Assembly (NCBI RefSeq): GCF_003987215.1
Contig: NZ_PIPW01000002.1
Coordinates: 124,001-188,000, forward strand
Direction of reading: 5' to 3'
From: Pseudidiomarina halophila
GTDB taxonomy: Bacteria > Pseudomonadota > Gammaproteobacteria > Enterobacterales > Alteromonadaceae
Length of the DNA: 64,000 bases
Made by a program: the position numbers and the translations under genes. Shown piece by piece: positions 44,784-54,258 of this stretch (the first letter of the stretch is position 1; each line of letters opens with the position of its first letter). Under the pieces are notes generated by a model. That model saw only the letters and a list, made by a program, of their open reading frames with translations. It did no database searches and was not told the DNA's origin.

Positions 44784-46015
44784 AATTCGACTAATACCCG
44801 CAAGCGGCGCTCAGTTTCGCACACATAAGGATTTTCACTGTCCCAGGCATAACCGGCAAGAATGGAACATATCATGGCTTTGATCTCGTTCTGCTGCTGG
44901 TGATAAAAAATCACATCCTGAAAACGCGTATCGTACCAGCCTTTGACAAAACTTCGAAAGGTGCTGATACCTTTACGCAGGGGCACCGTGTAGGCCTGTT
45001 CCCAGTCGACATCTGCGCCATTAAGTTGCTGCAGCACCAGCGGTACCGCAAGGGAGGAGGACTTTAAGGCGATAGTAACACCCGAGGAGAATACCGGGTC
45101 CAGGAACTCACCCGCATTGCCGAGTAGCGCGAAGCGGTCACCATGCAGCCTGCTGACGTTGGCAGAATAACCGGTGATCATCTGCTCTGGCCGTGTCACT
45201 TCGTATTCACCGAGTACGGTGAGCAAATGAGGCTCTTCATGGACCCGTCGCCACAAGGCTTGCCCGGGAGTGTCATCGTCGTCAAAGTACTCCGTGCCGC
45301 CAACCACACCGAGACTGGCGGTGCCATCGGCGAAAGGTATTAACCAAAACCACAACTCGGGTTCGGTCGGATGTACTGTTATCAGAATTTTATTGCGATC
45401 GAACTGGCCGCCTGGCAGTGTTGTTTTTACGTGACAAAATGCGGCCTGCCGCACAGGAAAATCCGACGGGTATTCCAATTCCAGCAAGCGCGGTAAAACC
45501 CTTCCAAAGCCACTGGCGTCGAGCAGGAATCGCCCCTTCAGAGATTGTTGTTGATTATCTTTTTCAATGGCGACCTGAACCTCGTTCGGGTCATCAAAAT
45601 CTACCGCGGTAACCGTAAAACCATGGTGGACTTCAGCACCATAAGCACTGGCGCCCGCGGCTAACAGCTGGTCGAAATGCTCGCGTTTAACCTGATAGGT
45701 GGTACTGGGACCCGCGGAAGATTTATTTTGAAAATCGAAAAGGCTGTGTTCACCATTTCGATAAAAAGCTGCACCATTTTTATACTGGAAGCCGAATTTC
45801 TCCGCCTGAGCAACCACGTCATCAAGCAACCCGGCTTCGGCGAGGTAGGTCATGCACTGAGGTAACAAGCTCTCGCCAATCGAAAAACGGGGAAAATAGC
45901 TCCGCTCGATCACCACCACGGACTTCCCCGCCTGGGCGAGTAGCGCGGCGGCAGTAGCACCAGCTGGGCCGGCGCCAATGATAATGACGTCGTAGGAGTC
46001 GCGCTGAAATGGCAT
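44765..46015 (-). CDS. FAD-dependent oxidoreductase (halogenase/GGR-like) of the APE-type cluster
   Basis: A 416-residue flavoprotein. The dinucleotide fold is VIIIGAGPAGATAAALLAQAG (from about residue 9), followed by FPRFSIGESLLPQC, a motif of the tryptophan-halogenase/geranylgeranyl-reductase group, and DRFALLGNAGEFLDPVFSSGV (FAD-binding GD-like region). The halogenase Lys motif WxWxIP is absent as such (LWFWLIPFADG), so a hydroxylase or dehydrogenase role is more likely. The start at 46015 is preferred over the upstream 17-codon extension because AGGATAAC lies just before it. Role in the polyene head group is inference. Confidence 0.85.
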   Translation of the reverse strand: MPFQRDSYDVIIIGAGPAGATAAALLAQAGKSVVVIERSYFPRFSIGESLLPQCMTYLAEAGLLDDVVAQAEKFGFQYKNGAAFYRNGEHSLFDFQNKSSAGPSTTYQVKREHFDQLLAAGASAYGAEVHHGFTVTAVDFDDPNEVQVAIEKDNQQQSLKGRFLLDASGFGRVLPRLLELEYPSDFPVRQAAFCHVKTTLPGGQFDRNKILITVHPTEPELWFWLIPFADGTASLGVVGGTEYFDDDDTPGQALWRRVHEEPHLLTVLGEYEVTRPEQMITGYSANVSRLHGDRFALLGNAGEFLDPVFSSGVTIALKSSSLAVPLVLQQLNGADVDWEQAYTVPLRKGISTFRSFVKGWYDTRFQDVIFYHQQQNEIKAMICSILAGYAWDSENPYVCETERRLRVLVELCQTES

Positions 46016-46019
46016 GCTG

Positions 46020-48305
46020 TTATCCTGGCCCGGAGGCGGTTTGCGATGGCTTGATACAGGGTGCAATCAGCGCGCTAACCAGCACCCCAACCAACACGAC
46101 ACTGCCAAAGGCTGCAATCGCCGGAGTTGCGCTAAAGCTCAGCGCACCGAAGGCAATAGCGGTAGTAAGTGCTGACAAACTAATCGCTTGCAGGGCATGT
46201 TCGCGACGCACGTCACTGGCACAGAAGATGCCATAGTCGAGACCTAACACCAGTACCAGTATGGCGCCGACCCAATGGAAGACATTGAGCGCCTGAGTGA
46301 ACATGGCAACCAGCAACGCGGCACTGAGCGCAATAGTGATAACCGCTATGACCTGTAGGCTGATAAACGCCCGCTGTGGCCAGGGCGCACTACGTCGCAA
46401 ACGCCAGCTTAGCAGTGCTGCTGCGATGAGCAGTAAGCCCGCCAGCCAGATCCGCAGTTGTTGCCGGTGCTCACCGAGCGCCGATGATGCTTGCAATAAT
46501 GGGTTATAAAGCTCAACCGCTGGATAGTTCTGCAATTCGTTAATCAGGGCAACGCGGTCGGTGATACCGGCAAGGCGAACCACGCCAATATAGCCGGTTG
46601 CCGCATCGGCGGCGGGCTGCTCCTGCGCCATCGGATAAACAAACAGCGAGTAAAGCGGATGTTCGGCTAAGCCGGCTATGTCAGGCTGCGGCGTATCGAT
46701 ACCCAGCCATTGCAGGTAGCTCTGACCTTCAGGTTGTTGCCACAGGGCGTGTTGCGCTGTGATGACCGCTTGCTGTTGTGACGGCGGCAGCACGTAATCA
46801 AACAGGCTTTGCCAACGACTGATGAGGCCCTGCTGTTGCCATTGAGGTAAAAGGGTCGCGATCTCAGCGTACGCAGCATTAAGTCGGGCTTCATTGTCGC
46901 CGTTAATTAACAGGACATCGGCATCGAAATAGACCTGAGTTTTGTCGCGCAGCAGCTTTTCTTGTTCGAGTAAACTTGCGGGTGAGCTGGCGAGTTGCCG
47001 CACCGAGTCGTTACTTTGGTGCTGATACAGCAGAGCCGTGGCCAGTAGTACCGCAAGAACAACCAGCAGCCAGGGAGTAAGCGCGGACTGATTAAAGCTG
47101 TAGCTCTGCGCGATACGTTGGTGTAGACGTTGCCAGCCGGGGGCAGGCGCCTTCCAGCTGCGCCAGCGCGGGGTAAGATAGATCACCAGCACTAACACGC
47201 ATAACAACGCTGCTGCCATGAATACCCCCAGTTGCTGTAATAGCGGTAAGGGTAAAAAGATAAGCAGTGCGTAACCAACTATGGTGGTCAGTCCGCCCAG
47301 CCATAATGCTGGTACCACCGCCCGCCAACTGCTGGCGCCATGACTTGCGGCGATACTGGCATGAAAAACGTAATCGATACACAAGCCGATAAGCGTAGTG
47401 GCGAACACCAGCATCAACACATGAGGTTCAGCAAACAGTAGCATCACTACGCTAAACCCAACCAGACCCGCGACCGTTATCACCAGCAGGGTAAATAGCA
47501 AATGCTGCAGTGAACGGAAAATCAGGATAAACAATAGCACCACCATGACCAGCGATAAGCCGCCAAACCAGGTCATTTCAGCTTTGGCCTGATCGGCCGC
47601 GGCGCTGGCATGGAAAATCAGGCCACTGCGAGCCAGCTCCAGCGTATCAAACGATTGTTGTAACCCGTTGGTGAACTGCTCTATTTTACGTACCACCTGC
47701 TGGGACTCGCTCTGGCTCAAAGCATCGGCCCCACTGGTCAAGGCAACCAGTAATTCGTAGTTGGCACCTTCACGCACGTAAAATGGCGCATCAAAGCTAA
47801 AGCCCGGCATTAAATCCGGCAATTGCTCGACATAGGTTTGAGTCAGCAACAAGGGATCAGCGGTGATATCGACCAACACCGGTGCGGGTTGTTGCAGTTT
47901 CCGCTGTGCTGCGTTGATCAAATGCTGTGGTGCGTTCCGCAGCTGTTGCCGGTCCGCCGGTGTGGCGAAACTACCCGAATACTTTCGATAAAAATCAAGC
48001 ATGGGCGCCAGGGCTAATTGCGAGTTAGGAGTAATTTCCGGTTGGCCAGCGGCAAGTTCCAGCAAACCAGACTCCACGGCTTCGCGTAACGCCTCAGCAT
48101 CTTGTGCCGGCACCTGCAGCCACAGCAGGATCTGTTGTTCGTTCGGTTGCTGGCTTGACTGATAAGCGCGGTGATAGGGGTTGGCATCGGCTGGCAAGGT
48201 GTCGAGCAGACTGCTCTGCCAGCTGGTGGTTTGTGCCTGGTAAGCGAACAAACCAAGCAACGCAACGAAGCCAATCACCATCAAGCTGAGCCAGCGCTTC
48301 CACAT
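46020..48305 (-). CDS. MMPL/RND-type exporter of the APE-type cluster
   Basis: A 761-residue inner-membrane protein with an N-terminal TM, a periplasmic loop, five or six TMs (about 230-400), a second loop and a closing TM block (about 610-755): the half-size RND/MMPL duplicated layout. It probably moves the lipidated polyene across or out of the inner membrane together with the LolA-like protein two nt upstream. Equivalent exporters occur in APE and related loci. The stop lies 4 nt before the FAD gene start. Confidence 0.88.
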   Translation of the reverse strand: MWKRWLSLMVIGFVALLGLFAYQAQTTSWQSSLLDTLPADANPYHRAYQSSQQPNEQQILLWLQVPAQDAEALREAVESGLLELAAGQPEITPNSQLALAPMLDFYRKYSGSFATPADRQQLRNAPQHLINAAQRKLQQPAPVLVDITADPLLLTQTYVEQLPDLMPGFSFDAPFYVREGANYELLVALTSGADALSQSESQQVVRKIEQFTNGLQQSFDTLELARSGLIFHASAAADQAKAEMTWFGGLSLVMVVLLFILIFRSLQHLLFTLLVITVAGLVGFSVVMLLFAEPHVLMLVFATTLIGLCIDYVFHASIAASHGASSWRAVVPALWLGGLTTIVGYALLIFLPLPLLQQLGVFMAAALLCVLVLVIYLTPRWRSWKAPAPGWQRLHQRIAQSYSFNQSALTPWLLVVLAVLLATALLYQHQSNDSVRQLASSPASLLEQEKLLRDKTQVYFDADVLLINGDNEARLNAAYAEIATLLPQWQQQGLISRWQSLFDYVLPPSQQQAVITAQHALWQQPEGQSYLQWLGIDTPQPDIAGLAEHPLYSLFVYPMAQEQPAADAATGYIGVVRLAGITDRVALINELQNYPAVELYNPLLQASSALGEHRQQLRIWLAGLLLIAAALLSWRLRRSAPWPQRAFISLQVIAVITIALSAALLVAMFTQALNVFHWVGAILVLVLGLDYGIFCASDVRREHALQAISLSALTTAIAFGALSFSATPAIAAFGSVVLVGVLVSALIAPCIKPSQTASGPG

Positions 48306-48306
48306 G

Positions 48307-48861
48307 TTAGTTCTGACCTGCGTCGGCGGTTATCGGCGACAAACGAATGGTGCTGCTGTTGCCCGCCTGTTCCTGCAGCTCGATGCGTTCAAGTTGCGGA
48401 GAGCCGCAGCTGGTAATGCTTTCGATGAATTCGCGGATAGCGCGGTTGAGTGGCACCAGAGTGATACAGTCAGTTGCAGTGGTCGCGTCAAGAAAGTTTT
48501 CCTGAATAACCTCGATATCACCCTGTAGTACAGCCAAAAGGAGCTGGGCGATCATTTCGCTGCCGCGTTGTGGCTCGGAACCGCGGTGCTCAACGATACC
48601 GTCGCGGGTAATGATCAAGCTTTGCTCTAAGGGCTCTTCGGTAACCCAGATGACCTGATCAGCGAAAATCTCAATGCGTCCGGCACTGCTCAACGGCCGG
48701 GGTAAGCCACGCAGATGACGCTCCTGGGTAAAGGTGAATTGCGCCGGAAGTTCCAGTTTCTGGGCGGCAATAAAAGCTTCCAGTTTGGTTTCTTCCGCAG
48801 CAAGGCGAGGGCTCATCAGGATCGCCGCCAACATCAGACCTGTTAGTAACCAGTGTTTCAT
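48307..48861 (-). CDS. LolA-like outer-membrane lipoprotein carrier homologue of the APE-type cluster
   Basis: A 184-residue periplasmic protein with a signal peptide (cleavage near AAEET, about residue 23). The LolA-type beta-fold is suggested by FTFTQERHLRGLPRPLSSAGRIEIF and QVIWVTEEPLEQSLIITRDG. Such proteins shuttle lipidic cargo across the periplasm; here the cargo may be the polyene lipid. It overlaps the thioesterase gene by ATGA and precedes the exporter by 1 nt. Confidence 0.85.
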   Translation of the reverse strand: MKHWLLTGLMLAAILMSPRLAAEETKLEAFIAAQKLELPAQFTFTQERHLRGLPRPLSSAGRIEIFADQVIWVTEEPLEQSLIITRDGIVEHRGSEPQRGSEMIAQLLLAVLQGDIEVIQENFLDATTATDCITLVPLNRAIREFIESITSCGSPQLERIELQEQAGNSSTIRLSPITADAGQN

Positions 48862-49271
48862 TTGCTGCGCTCCACGCCGAGCTTCTCAAACAGAATGTCG
48901 GGCGATTCGAATAACATTTCCTGACTGGCGGTTTCCACCGCAACCTGAATGCTGGTGGCTTTGGTGAGTACCTGAGCGGAGTCACAGCAACGAATGACAT
49001 AATCAATGCGTAGCCGGTGCTCCCACTCAACTAAGTTCGCGACCACTTCAATGTTCTGGCCATAACGCGCGGATTTGACGTACTTCAGCCGCAGATCGAC
49101 GATTGGCCAGATATGGCCGTTCTTCTGCATGACGGGATAATCATAGTCAAACTGGCGCAGCAGTTCACTGCGCGCCATTTCCAAATACTTTATATAATGA
49201 CCGTGCCACACGACATGCATGGCGTCGACGTCAAAAAACGGCACGTTAATCACTAGCTTTGTTTGGTACAT
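48858..49271 (-). CDS. Acyl-CoA/ACP thioesterase (4HBT-type hotdog) of the APE-type cluster
   Basis: A 137-residue hotdog thioesterase with the 4-hydroxybenzoyl-CoA thioesterase motif DVDAMHVVWHGHYIKYLE at about residues 14-31, whose Asp is the usual catalytic residue. It may proof-read or release stalled chains during synthesis, the role proposed for its APE counterpart. It starts one nt after the ammonia-lyase stop and its stop overlaps the LolA-like gene. Confidence 0.88.
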   Translation of the reverse strand: MYQTKLVINVPFFDVDAMHVVWHGHYIKYLEMARSELLRQFDYDYPVMQKNGHIWPIVDLRLKYVKSARYGQNIEVVANLVEWEHRLRIDYVIRCCDSAQVLTKATSIQVAVETASQEMLFESPDILFEKLGVERSK

Positions 49272-49272
49272 A

Positions 49273-50826
49273 CTACTCCTCGTACAAGGCCCAGGGTTGT
49301 TGCCGGACTTTTCTCAACCAGTGGCGCAATTCGTGCTCCAGCGGCCTATCTTCGGTCAGCAATTCGAACTCACTGGTGATATCGCTCAACATTTGCTCCA
49401 AGGCTGCAGCAGGTTTGCGCATGTTCTGCTTTTGTTGGCGGCGCAAATGGACGCCTTGGCAGGTGGCCAGCAGGGTTGCTACCACAACTTGTTCAGTCAA
49501 TTCCAGTACCCGTATACAGTCCCGGGCAGCGATGGTACCCATGCTCACCTTGTCCTGATTATGACACTCGGTCGAGCGGGAGAATACACTGGCAGGCATG
49601 GTCAGTTTTAATGCCTCTGCAGTCCACGCCGAACAACCAATTTGCACCGCTTTAAAGCCATGGTTAATTGAGCGCCGTTCGGCGGTTGCGGCAGAAAGAT
49701 TAGCCGGCAAGCCATTATTCATTTTGGTATCCATCAACAACGCCATTTGCCGATCATGCAAATCAGCCAGATTGGCCACTGCAGTTTTCATCGAATCCAT
49801 CACCATGGCGATATGGCCGCCATAAAAATGCCCACCATGTAACACATGTTCGCCGATGCCATCGATGATTGGATTGTCATTAGCGCTATTGAGTTCATTT
49901 TCGATGGTTTCGCGGAACCAGGGCAGGGCATCACGGAGGACGCCGATGACGTGCGGAGCACAACGAATAGAATAACGGTCCTGCAGTCGATCGGAGTTGC
50001 GGGGGTGTTCAACATGGTTAATATCATGCTGGATCCAACGCGCAATTTGTTGCTGTCCACGGTGCGGTTTAACTGCAAACAGTAATTCGTCGAAATGGTT
50101 GGCGTTACCGTCAAGGGCGATGCTGGCAAGCGCTGTTACCCGTGCTGAGAGTCGCGTTAAGTACTCTGCGCGCTGCCAGGCCTGGCAGGCGAGTGCCGTC
50201 ATGACGGCGGTACCGTTCATGATGGCAAGTCCCTCTTTGGGCCGTAGCTTCATGGGTTTCAGGCCGAGTTGCTGAAAAGCTTCGGCGCTGTTTATCTGCT
50301 CACCTTTAAACCGGACATCACGCTCGCCAATAATGGCGCCAGCCACGTAAGACAATGGGGTTAAGTCGCCACTTGCGCCCACGCTGCCTTCTTCCGGGAT
50401 AACAGGTAACAGGTCGTGATTCAGCATCAACACCAGACGCTCAAGTAGTTCCCAGCTCACACCGGAGTAGCCTTGCGCAAGTGAGCACAAGCGCGTTGCC
50501 AAAATTGCCCGGGTCGCTGGCGCGTCGAAATAAGCGCCTAAACCACAACCATGAAAGCGGGTGAGATGAATGGGTAGCTCATGCACCAGTTCAGCAGGAA
50601 CAGTTACTGTGCAACTGTCACCATAGCCGGTGGTAACGCCATATATGACGCCGTCTTCCTGCAACAGGGTGTCGAGGAAACGGGTGCCTGCGTCGATGCG
50701 GGTTCGCAGCGCCGGATCATCGCTAAGCTGAGCGACAATCTGTTGCTCAGCATTGGTACGCGTAAGAGTAATAATATCTTCGATGGTTATGCGCTTGCCA
50801 CCAAAGAGAACCGGAGAAGTAGGCAT
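49273..50826 (-). CDS. HAL/PAL/TAL family aromatic amino acid ammonia-lyase in the APE-type cluster
   Basis: An enzyme that uses the MIO cofactor to eliminate ammonia from an aromatic amino acid. The MIO-forming Ala151-Ser152-Gly153 lies in VGASGDLTPLSY and the catalytic Tyr62 in YGVTTGYGDS; 517 residues fit the bacterial family. The selectivity pair is Phe91-His92 (TRFHGCGLG), unlike His-Leu of TAL or Ser-His of HutH. Lying between the acyltransferase and thioesterase genes, it most likely makes a (4-hydroxy)cinnamate starter for the polyene; His as substrate is less likely because no other hut gene is near. Confidence 0.9.
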   Translation of the reverse strand: MPTSPVLFGGKRITIEDIITLTRTNAEQQIVAQLSDDPALRTRIDAGTRFLDTLLQEDGVIYGVTTGYGDSCTVTVPAELVHELPIHLTRFHGCGLGAYFDAPATRAILATRLCSLAQGYSGVSWELLERLVLMLNHDLLPVIPEEGSVGASGDLTPLSYVAGAIIGERDVRFKGEQINSAEAFQQLGLKPMKLRPKEGLAIMNGTAVMTALACQAWQRAEYLTRLSARVTALASIALDGNANHFDELLFAVKPHRGQQQIARWIQHDINHVEHPRNSDRLQDRYSIRCAPHVIGVLRDALPWFRETIENELNSANDNPIIDGIGEHVLHGGHFYGGHIAMVMDSMKTAVANLADLHDRQMALLMDTKMNNGLPANLSAATAERRSINHGFKAVQIGCSAWTAEALKLTMPASVFSRSTECHNQDKVSMGTIAARDCIRVLELTEQVVVATLLATCQGVHLRRQQKQNMRKPAAALEQMLSDITSEFELLTEDRPLEHELRHWLRKVRQQPWALYEE

Positions 50827-50829
50827 CGG

Positions 50830-51771
50830 CTAGCTGTCCTCGTGCTGTTGCCAGAAATTAAAAAAATTAAACCACTGATAAGGATAGCGTAAACACAAGG
50901 CTTCCATCTGTGCGACATACTGTCCGAGTATTTTTTGCAGGGCCTGTTGACGCTCGCGGCGTGGCAACGTCAGTTGTTCGGCGACCAGATCAAGATACAA
51001 ATGGTAACGGGAGCGTTTTGGGTCACGTAAACAAAACAGAAAATAGACCGGGCATTCTAAAATGCTGGCCAGCACCCAGGGACCGATTGCGAACGCAGCG
51101 GGCTTGCCTAAAAAGTCATGGGTCACACAATGATCCGGTTGGGTTACCGAAACCCGATCACCGACAATGACCACAAACTCACCGTCATCAACCCGTTCGC
51201 GCAGTTTAATTGCCAACGCCATATCGATTTCGCTGACCTGGATCATATCGACACTGACGTTGGCATTGAGTTCACGCAGGGCACGATTGAACGACTGTGC
51301 GTGCTCGGTAAAAACTAAGACATTCATGCGTTTTTTATAGCTTGAGCTGGCCACTGCACGGGCCACTTCGAGATTGCCCAGATGACTGCCGATAAGGATA
51401 CCGCCTTGCGGGCTGTCCTCCAGATCACGAAAATGGGTGTTGCCGCAATTTTCAACGTGGCGTTTACCCACCTTACCAATCCAGGCATCTGTTTTCGCCA
51501 AAGAAGCCAGTCCGAACTGCCAAAAATGTTGCAGACCATGACGCCAACCGGGTCGACGCTTAAATGGTGAGGCGCTACCGGCATAGATGTGTAATTGACG
51601 CAGGTAGGCAAGGGATGCACGGCGTGCTTTGGTGCCGGTAATGAAAAAATAGGCGATCACCGGCGCCAGCAGAACCCGCATGACGATATGTCCACCGTAC
51701 TTGTAGGCGCGCAGCAGAATAAGGATACCCCAGTAACTGCCACGCTCTTCGGTTTCTGCCCAGTGTTGCAT
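50830..51771 (-). CDS. LpxL/HtrB-like acyltransferase of the APE-type cluster
   Basis: A 313-residue lysophospholipid acyltransferase-type protein; the H(x4)E motif is IGSHLGNLEVA (about 132-142). The start HWAETEERGSYWGILILLRAY is common to acyltransferases of APE loci. It is expected to acylate the lipid anchor of the polyene. In several APE loci this domain is fused to the GT2 domain; here the two are separate genes that overlap by one base. Confidence 0.87.
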   Translation of the reverse strand: MQHWAETEERGSYWGILILLRAYKYGGHIVMRVLLAPVIAYFFITGTKARRASLAYLRQLHIYAGSASPFKRRPGWRHGLQHFWQFGLASLAKTDAWIGKVGKRHVENCGNTHFRDLEDSPQGGILIGSHLGNLEVARAVASSSYKKRMNVLVFTEHAQSFNRALRELNANVSVDMIQVSEIDMALAIKLRERVDDGEFVVIVGDRVSVTQPDHCVTHDFLGKPAAFAIGPWVLASILECPVYFLFCLRDPKRSRYHLYLDLVAEQLTLPRRERQQALQKILGQYVAQMEALCLRYPYQWFNFFNFWQQHEDS

Positions 51772-52520
51772 CAGGGCCTCCGCTTAAACTTGCGAAGGAT
51801 CAGCAATGGCGCCCGCCACAACATGCCAAAGACCAGACGGGTGTGCATTTTGGTGATACACCAGTTATCGGCAAAGCCGCGAAAATGTGACTGACCCCCC
51901 TCCGGATAAATAACCTGAGTTTTGATGAAATGTATAGGAACCTCGCGCCAATACATGCGCACCATAATCTCAATGTCGAAGTCCATACGCTCGCCGATGG
52001 ACTTGGTTTTCATGGTCGCCAGAGTCGCTGCAAGGGGGTAGACCCGGAACCCGCACATGGTGTCTTTTACTGCCAGTGACAGGGTTTCAACATGGACCCA
52101 GAAATGAGTGATTTGCCGGCCAATTTTGCGCGCAAGGGGGATGGACTCGTCATACTGAGGCTGGCCACTGATGAGCGCCTGGGGACGGGCTTTTGCTGCG
52201 GCGAGAAACTTCGGTATGTCATTGGGATTATGCTGGCCATCGGCGTCAATCTGCAGTGCGTGGGTCAGCCCCGCATCGGCAGCCAGTTGCAGGCCATGCA
52301 TGACTGCTGCACCCTTACCCCGATTCTCAGGCAGCGTCGCGACCAGCACCTGATCGAGGAAATCGGGTTCGAGCATGCGCCGAAGCTCTTGCTTAGTCGC
52401 TTGGTTAGAGCCATCGTCGACAATCAAAATGGGAAAATTAAATGGCAACAGCTGCTCAACGGTTGCGCGGATAGTTTCGTGATGATTGTAAATCGGGATC
52501 AAAAAACAACACTTCAGCAT
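51771..52520 (-). CDS. Family 2 glycosyltransferase of the APE-type cluster
   Basis: A 249-residue GT2 with ILIVDDGSNQATK (nucleotide-binding DD near residues 35-37), LQIDADGQHNPND (DxD metal site near 92-94) and MCGFRVYPLAA, the dolichyl-phosphate-mannose-synthase-like layout without a C-terminal TM block. It probably adds a sugar that links the polyene to a lipid carrier. It overlaps the hotdog gene by 7 nt and the acyltransferase by 1 nt. Confidence 0.88.
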   Translation of the reverse strand: MLKCCFLIPIYNHHETIRATVEQLLPFNFPILIVDDGSNQATKQELRRMLEPDFLDQVLVATLPENRGKGAAVMHGLQLAADAGLTHALQIDADGQHNPNDIPKFLAAAKARPQALISGQPQYDESIPLARKIGRQITHFWVHVETLSLAVKDTMCGFRVYPLAATLATMKTKSIGERMDFDIEIMVRMYWREVPIHFIKTQVIYPEGGQSHFRGFADNWCITKMHTRLVFGMLWRAPLLILRKFKRRP

Positions 52521-52900
52521 AACTCACCTTCCGTGGTAGTGGCTTCAGGATAAATTAACCGGCCAGACGAAAAAGCGCGTTCGCCGGCACTGTAGCGGAA
52601 CAGTACGCAATCCTCACGTTTACGTTCCAAAGTTAAGGTTACTTTAGCGTTAGGCAGAATCATATCGTTGAATTTGAGCACTTCAATGTGTCGCACACTG
52701 GGCGCAGTCCCCCACTGCTCGGCGGCTAACTGAATCGCCCAGTCAAGCTGAGTAACGCCCGGTAAGATTGGCGCTTCGGGGAAATGCCCCTGCAAATAAA
52801 TGCAGTCGGGCGATAAGCTGAACTCGACCTTTAGCAGCGGATGCCCCTCGGCGGTAACCGCTGCTTCATGGCTGGAAAAATCTGGAAAGTTCGCGTTCAT
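52514..52900 (-). CDS. FabZ/FabA-like dehydratase (hotdog) of the APE-type cluster
   Basis: A 128-residue hotdog protein with GHFPEAPILPGVTQLDWAIQLA at about 38-59, the His-bearing FabZ-type active-site helix, and a beta-rich C-terminus. It is the ApeI-type dehydratase by position and family and would dehydrate 3-hydroxyacyl-ACP, possibly with the second dehydratase of the cluster. It overlaps the acyl-activating enzyme gene by 4 nt. Confidence 0.88.
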   Translation of the reverse strand: MNANFPDFSSHEAAVTAEGHPLLKVEFSLSPDCIYLQGHFPEAPILPGVTQLDWAIQLAAEQWGTAPSVRHIEVLKFNDMILPNAKVTLTLERKREDCVLFRYSAGERAFSSGRLIYPEATTTEGELC

Positions 52901-54258
52901 GAGCTGCCTGCCGCCGTTGAGTCAGAGTGAAAAATTTGCTGTAAAGCTGCCTGGGTGAGTTTACCTGCTTCATTGTACGGCAATCGCGTCACGTAGCGAA
53001 ATTTACGCGGCAGCACGACAGTTTCGAAACGTTGATTCAGATGCTGGCGCACTACCTGGCGTAAAGCGAATTTGCCTTCCTGTGCCAGACGGCGCTGTCC
53101 CAGTTCGTTAAGCTGCACCACCAAGCCTAGCTCGACGCGTTTGTCGCCGTCCATAACGCAGCAATGGGCCTGCGCTACCCAGTCGAGCTGGGCAGTAAAC
53201 TGTTCAACTTCAGTTAAGGATAAGCGCTTCTCGGCCAGTTTAATAATACGATCGGCGCGACCCTCAACGATAAAGGTGTCCGCTGCCATAAAATGGACCA
53301 AATCCGCTGTGGTATACCAACCATCGCTGTCGATGTCAGCGGCTCCCAGATGCGGGGAGCGCAGTTGCAGTTGCCCGTTTGCGTCGGCCTGCGCTTTGAT
53401 ACCCGGAAGCAGGCGGAACGGTTGTTTCGCGTGCTGGCGCTGGCGCCAGGCAATGCCGCCGGTTTCGGTACTACCGTAGACTTCGATTGGACTGGCGATA
53501 GCTGCAGCGACACAACGGGCGGGTACGCTTTCATGCAGGGGGCCGCCGGAGGAAAATACAGCGCGTAGCTTACTGCTGAATTCGCGCAGGTCGAGATCCT
53601 GAGTAAACCGCTCCAGTTGTGCGGGACTACTAACCAGGGCATAGGGTTGCTGGGTTTGCCGCTGAAAGGCCAGCCATTGCTCTGGATACTCAATGCGCTT
53701 GGCGGCAACCTCGCGACCGGTACACAACGGCCAGAGCACGGTGAACAGCAAGCCGTAAATATGTTGATGAGTGATCGTGGAAACCACCTGGCAGTCACCG
53801 AGCTGCGCGCCAAAAGTTGTTTCCAGCGTAGCCACCTCAGTAAACAGCTGGCGCAGCGATTTGTGTACAGCTTGTGGGACGCCACTGGAGCCTGAAGTAA
53901 AGAGCACAAGTTCCGCGTCGAGATTACCCGTGAGTACATGGGGTGCGTGCAGAATTGTGGCTGATGCTGGCGTAGGAACTGCGGTGTCGACCAACTCTCT
54001 GTCGGCCAAACGAGCGGCCAGACGTAGGGTTTCGGGCCGACCATTGCCCGGCAGTAGTGGCGTACGCCCGGCCGCGATGAGGGCCAGCAGCCAGATGACA
54101 AAGCTACTGCGCTGCTGGTGATACACCAGCCAGGTCTGCTCCGGCTGCCGTTCGACATAGGCTTGTGCGGCGGCGACCCGCTGCGCAAGCGCGGGCGCAA
54201 GTTCCAGCTGCCAGTGCTTAGTGTCGCTTTTTAACCACACGTCGGATACTCCATTCAA
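52897..54258 (-). CDS. Acyl-CoA synthetase/AMP-ligase of the APE-type cluster
   Basis: An adenylate-forming enzyme of 453 residues, slightly short for the ANL family. The P-loop-like motif is LVLFTSGSSGVPQAVHKS (about 115-133), followed by VYGSTETGGIAWRQ and DGWYTTADLVHF; the C-terminal lysine region reads LPRKFRYVTRLPYNEAGKLTQ. It should activate the aryl starter and load it on ACP. The ATG at 54258 overlaps the membrane-protein gene by 41 nt; a later GTG at 54240 is also possible. Confidence 0.88.
   Translation of the reverse strand: MNGVSDVWLKSDTKHWQLELAPALAQRVAAAQAYVERQPEQTWLVYHQQRSSFVIWLLALIAAGRTPLLPGNGRPETLRLAARLADRELVDTAVPTPASATILHAPHVLTGNLDAELVLFTSGSSGVPQAVHKSLRQLFTEVATLETTFGAQLGDCQVVSTITHQHIYGLLFTVLWPLCTGREVAAKRIEYPEQWLAFQRQTQQPYALVSSPAQLERFTQDLDLREFSSKLRAVFSSGGPLHESVPARCVAAAIASPIEVYGSTETGGIAWRQRQHAKQPFRLLPGIKAQADANGQLQLRSPHLGAADIDSDGWYTTADLVHFMAADTFIVEGRADRIIKLAEKRLSLTEVEQFTAQLDWVAQAHCCVMDGDKRVELGLVVQLNELGQRRLAQEGKFALRQVVRQHLNQRFETVVLPRKFRYVTRLPYNEAGKLTQAALQQIFHSDSTAAGSS

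Noticed and set aside
53214-54200. 328-codon open frame on the minus strand within the AMP-ligase gene
   Set aside because: It is out of frame with the real gene; its product is rich in Arg, Ser, Pro and Trp with no family motif.
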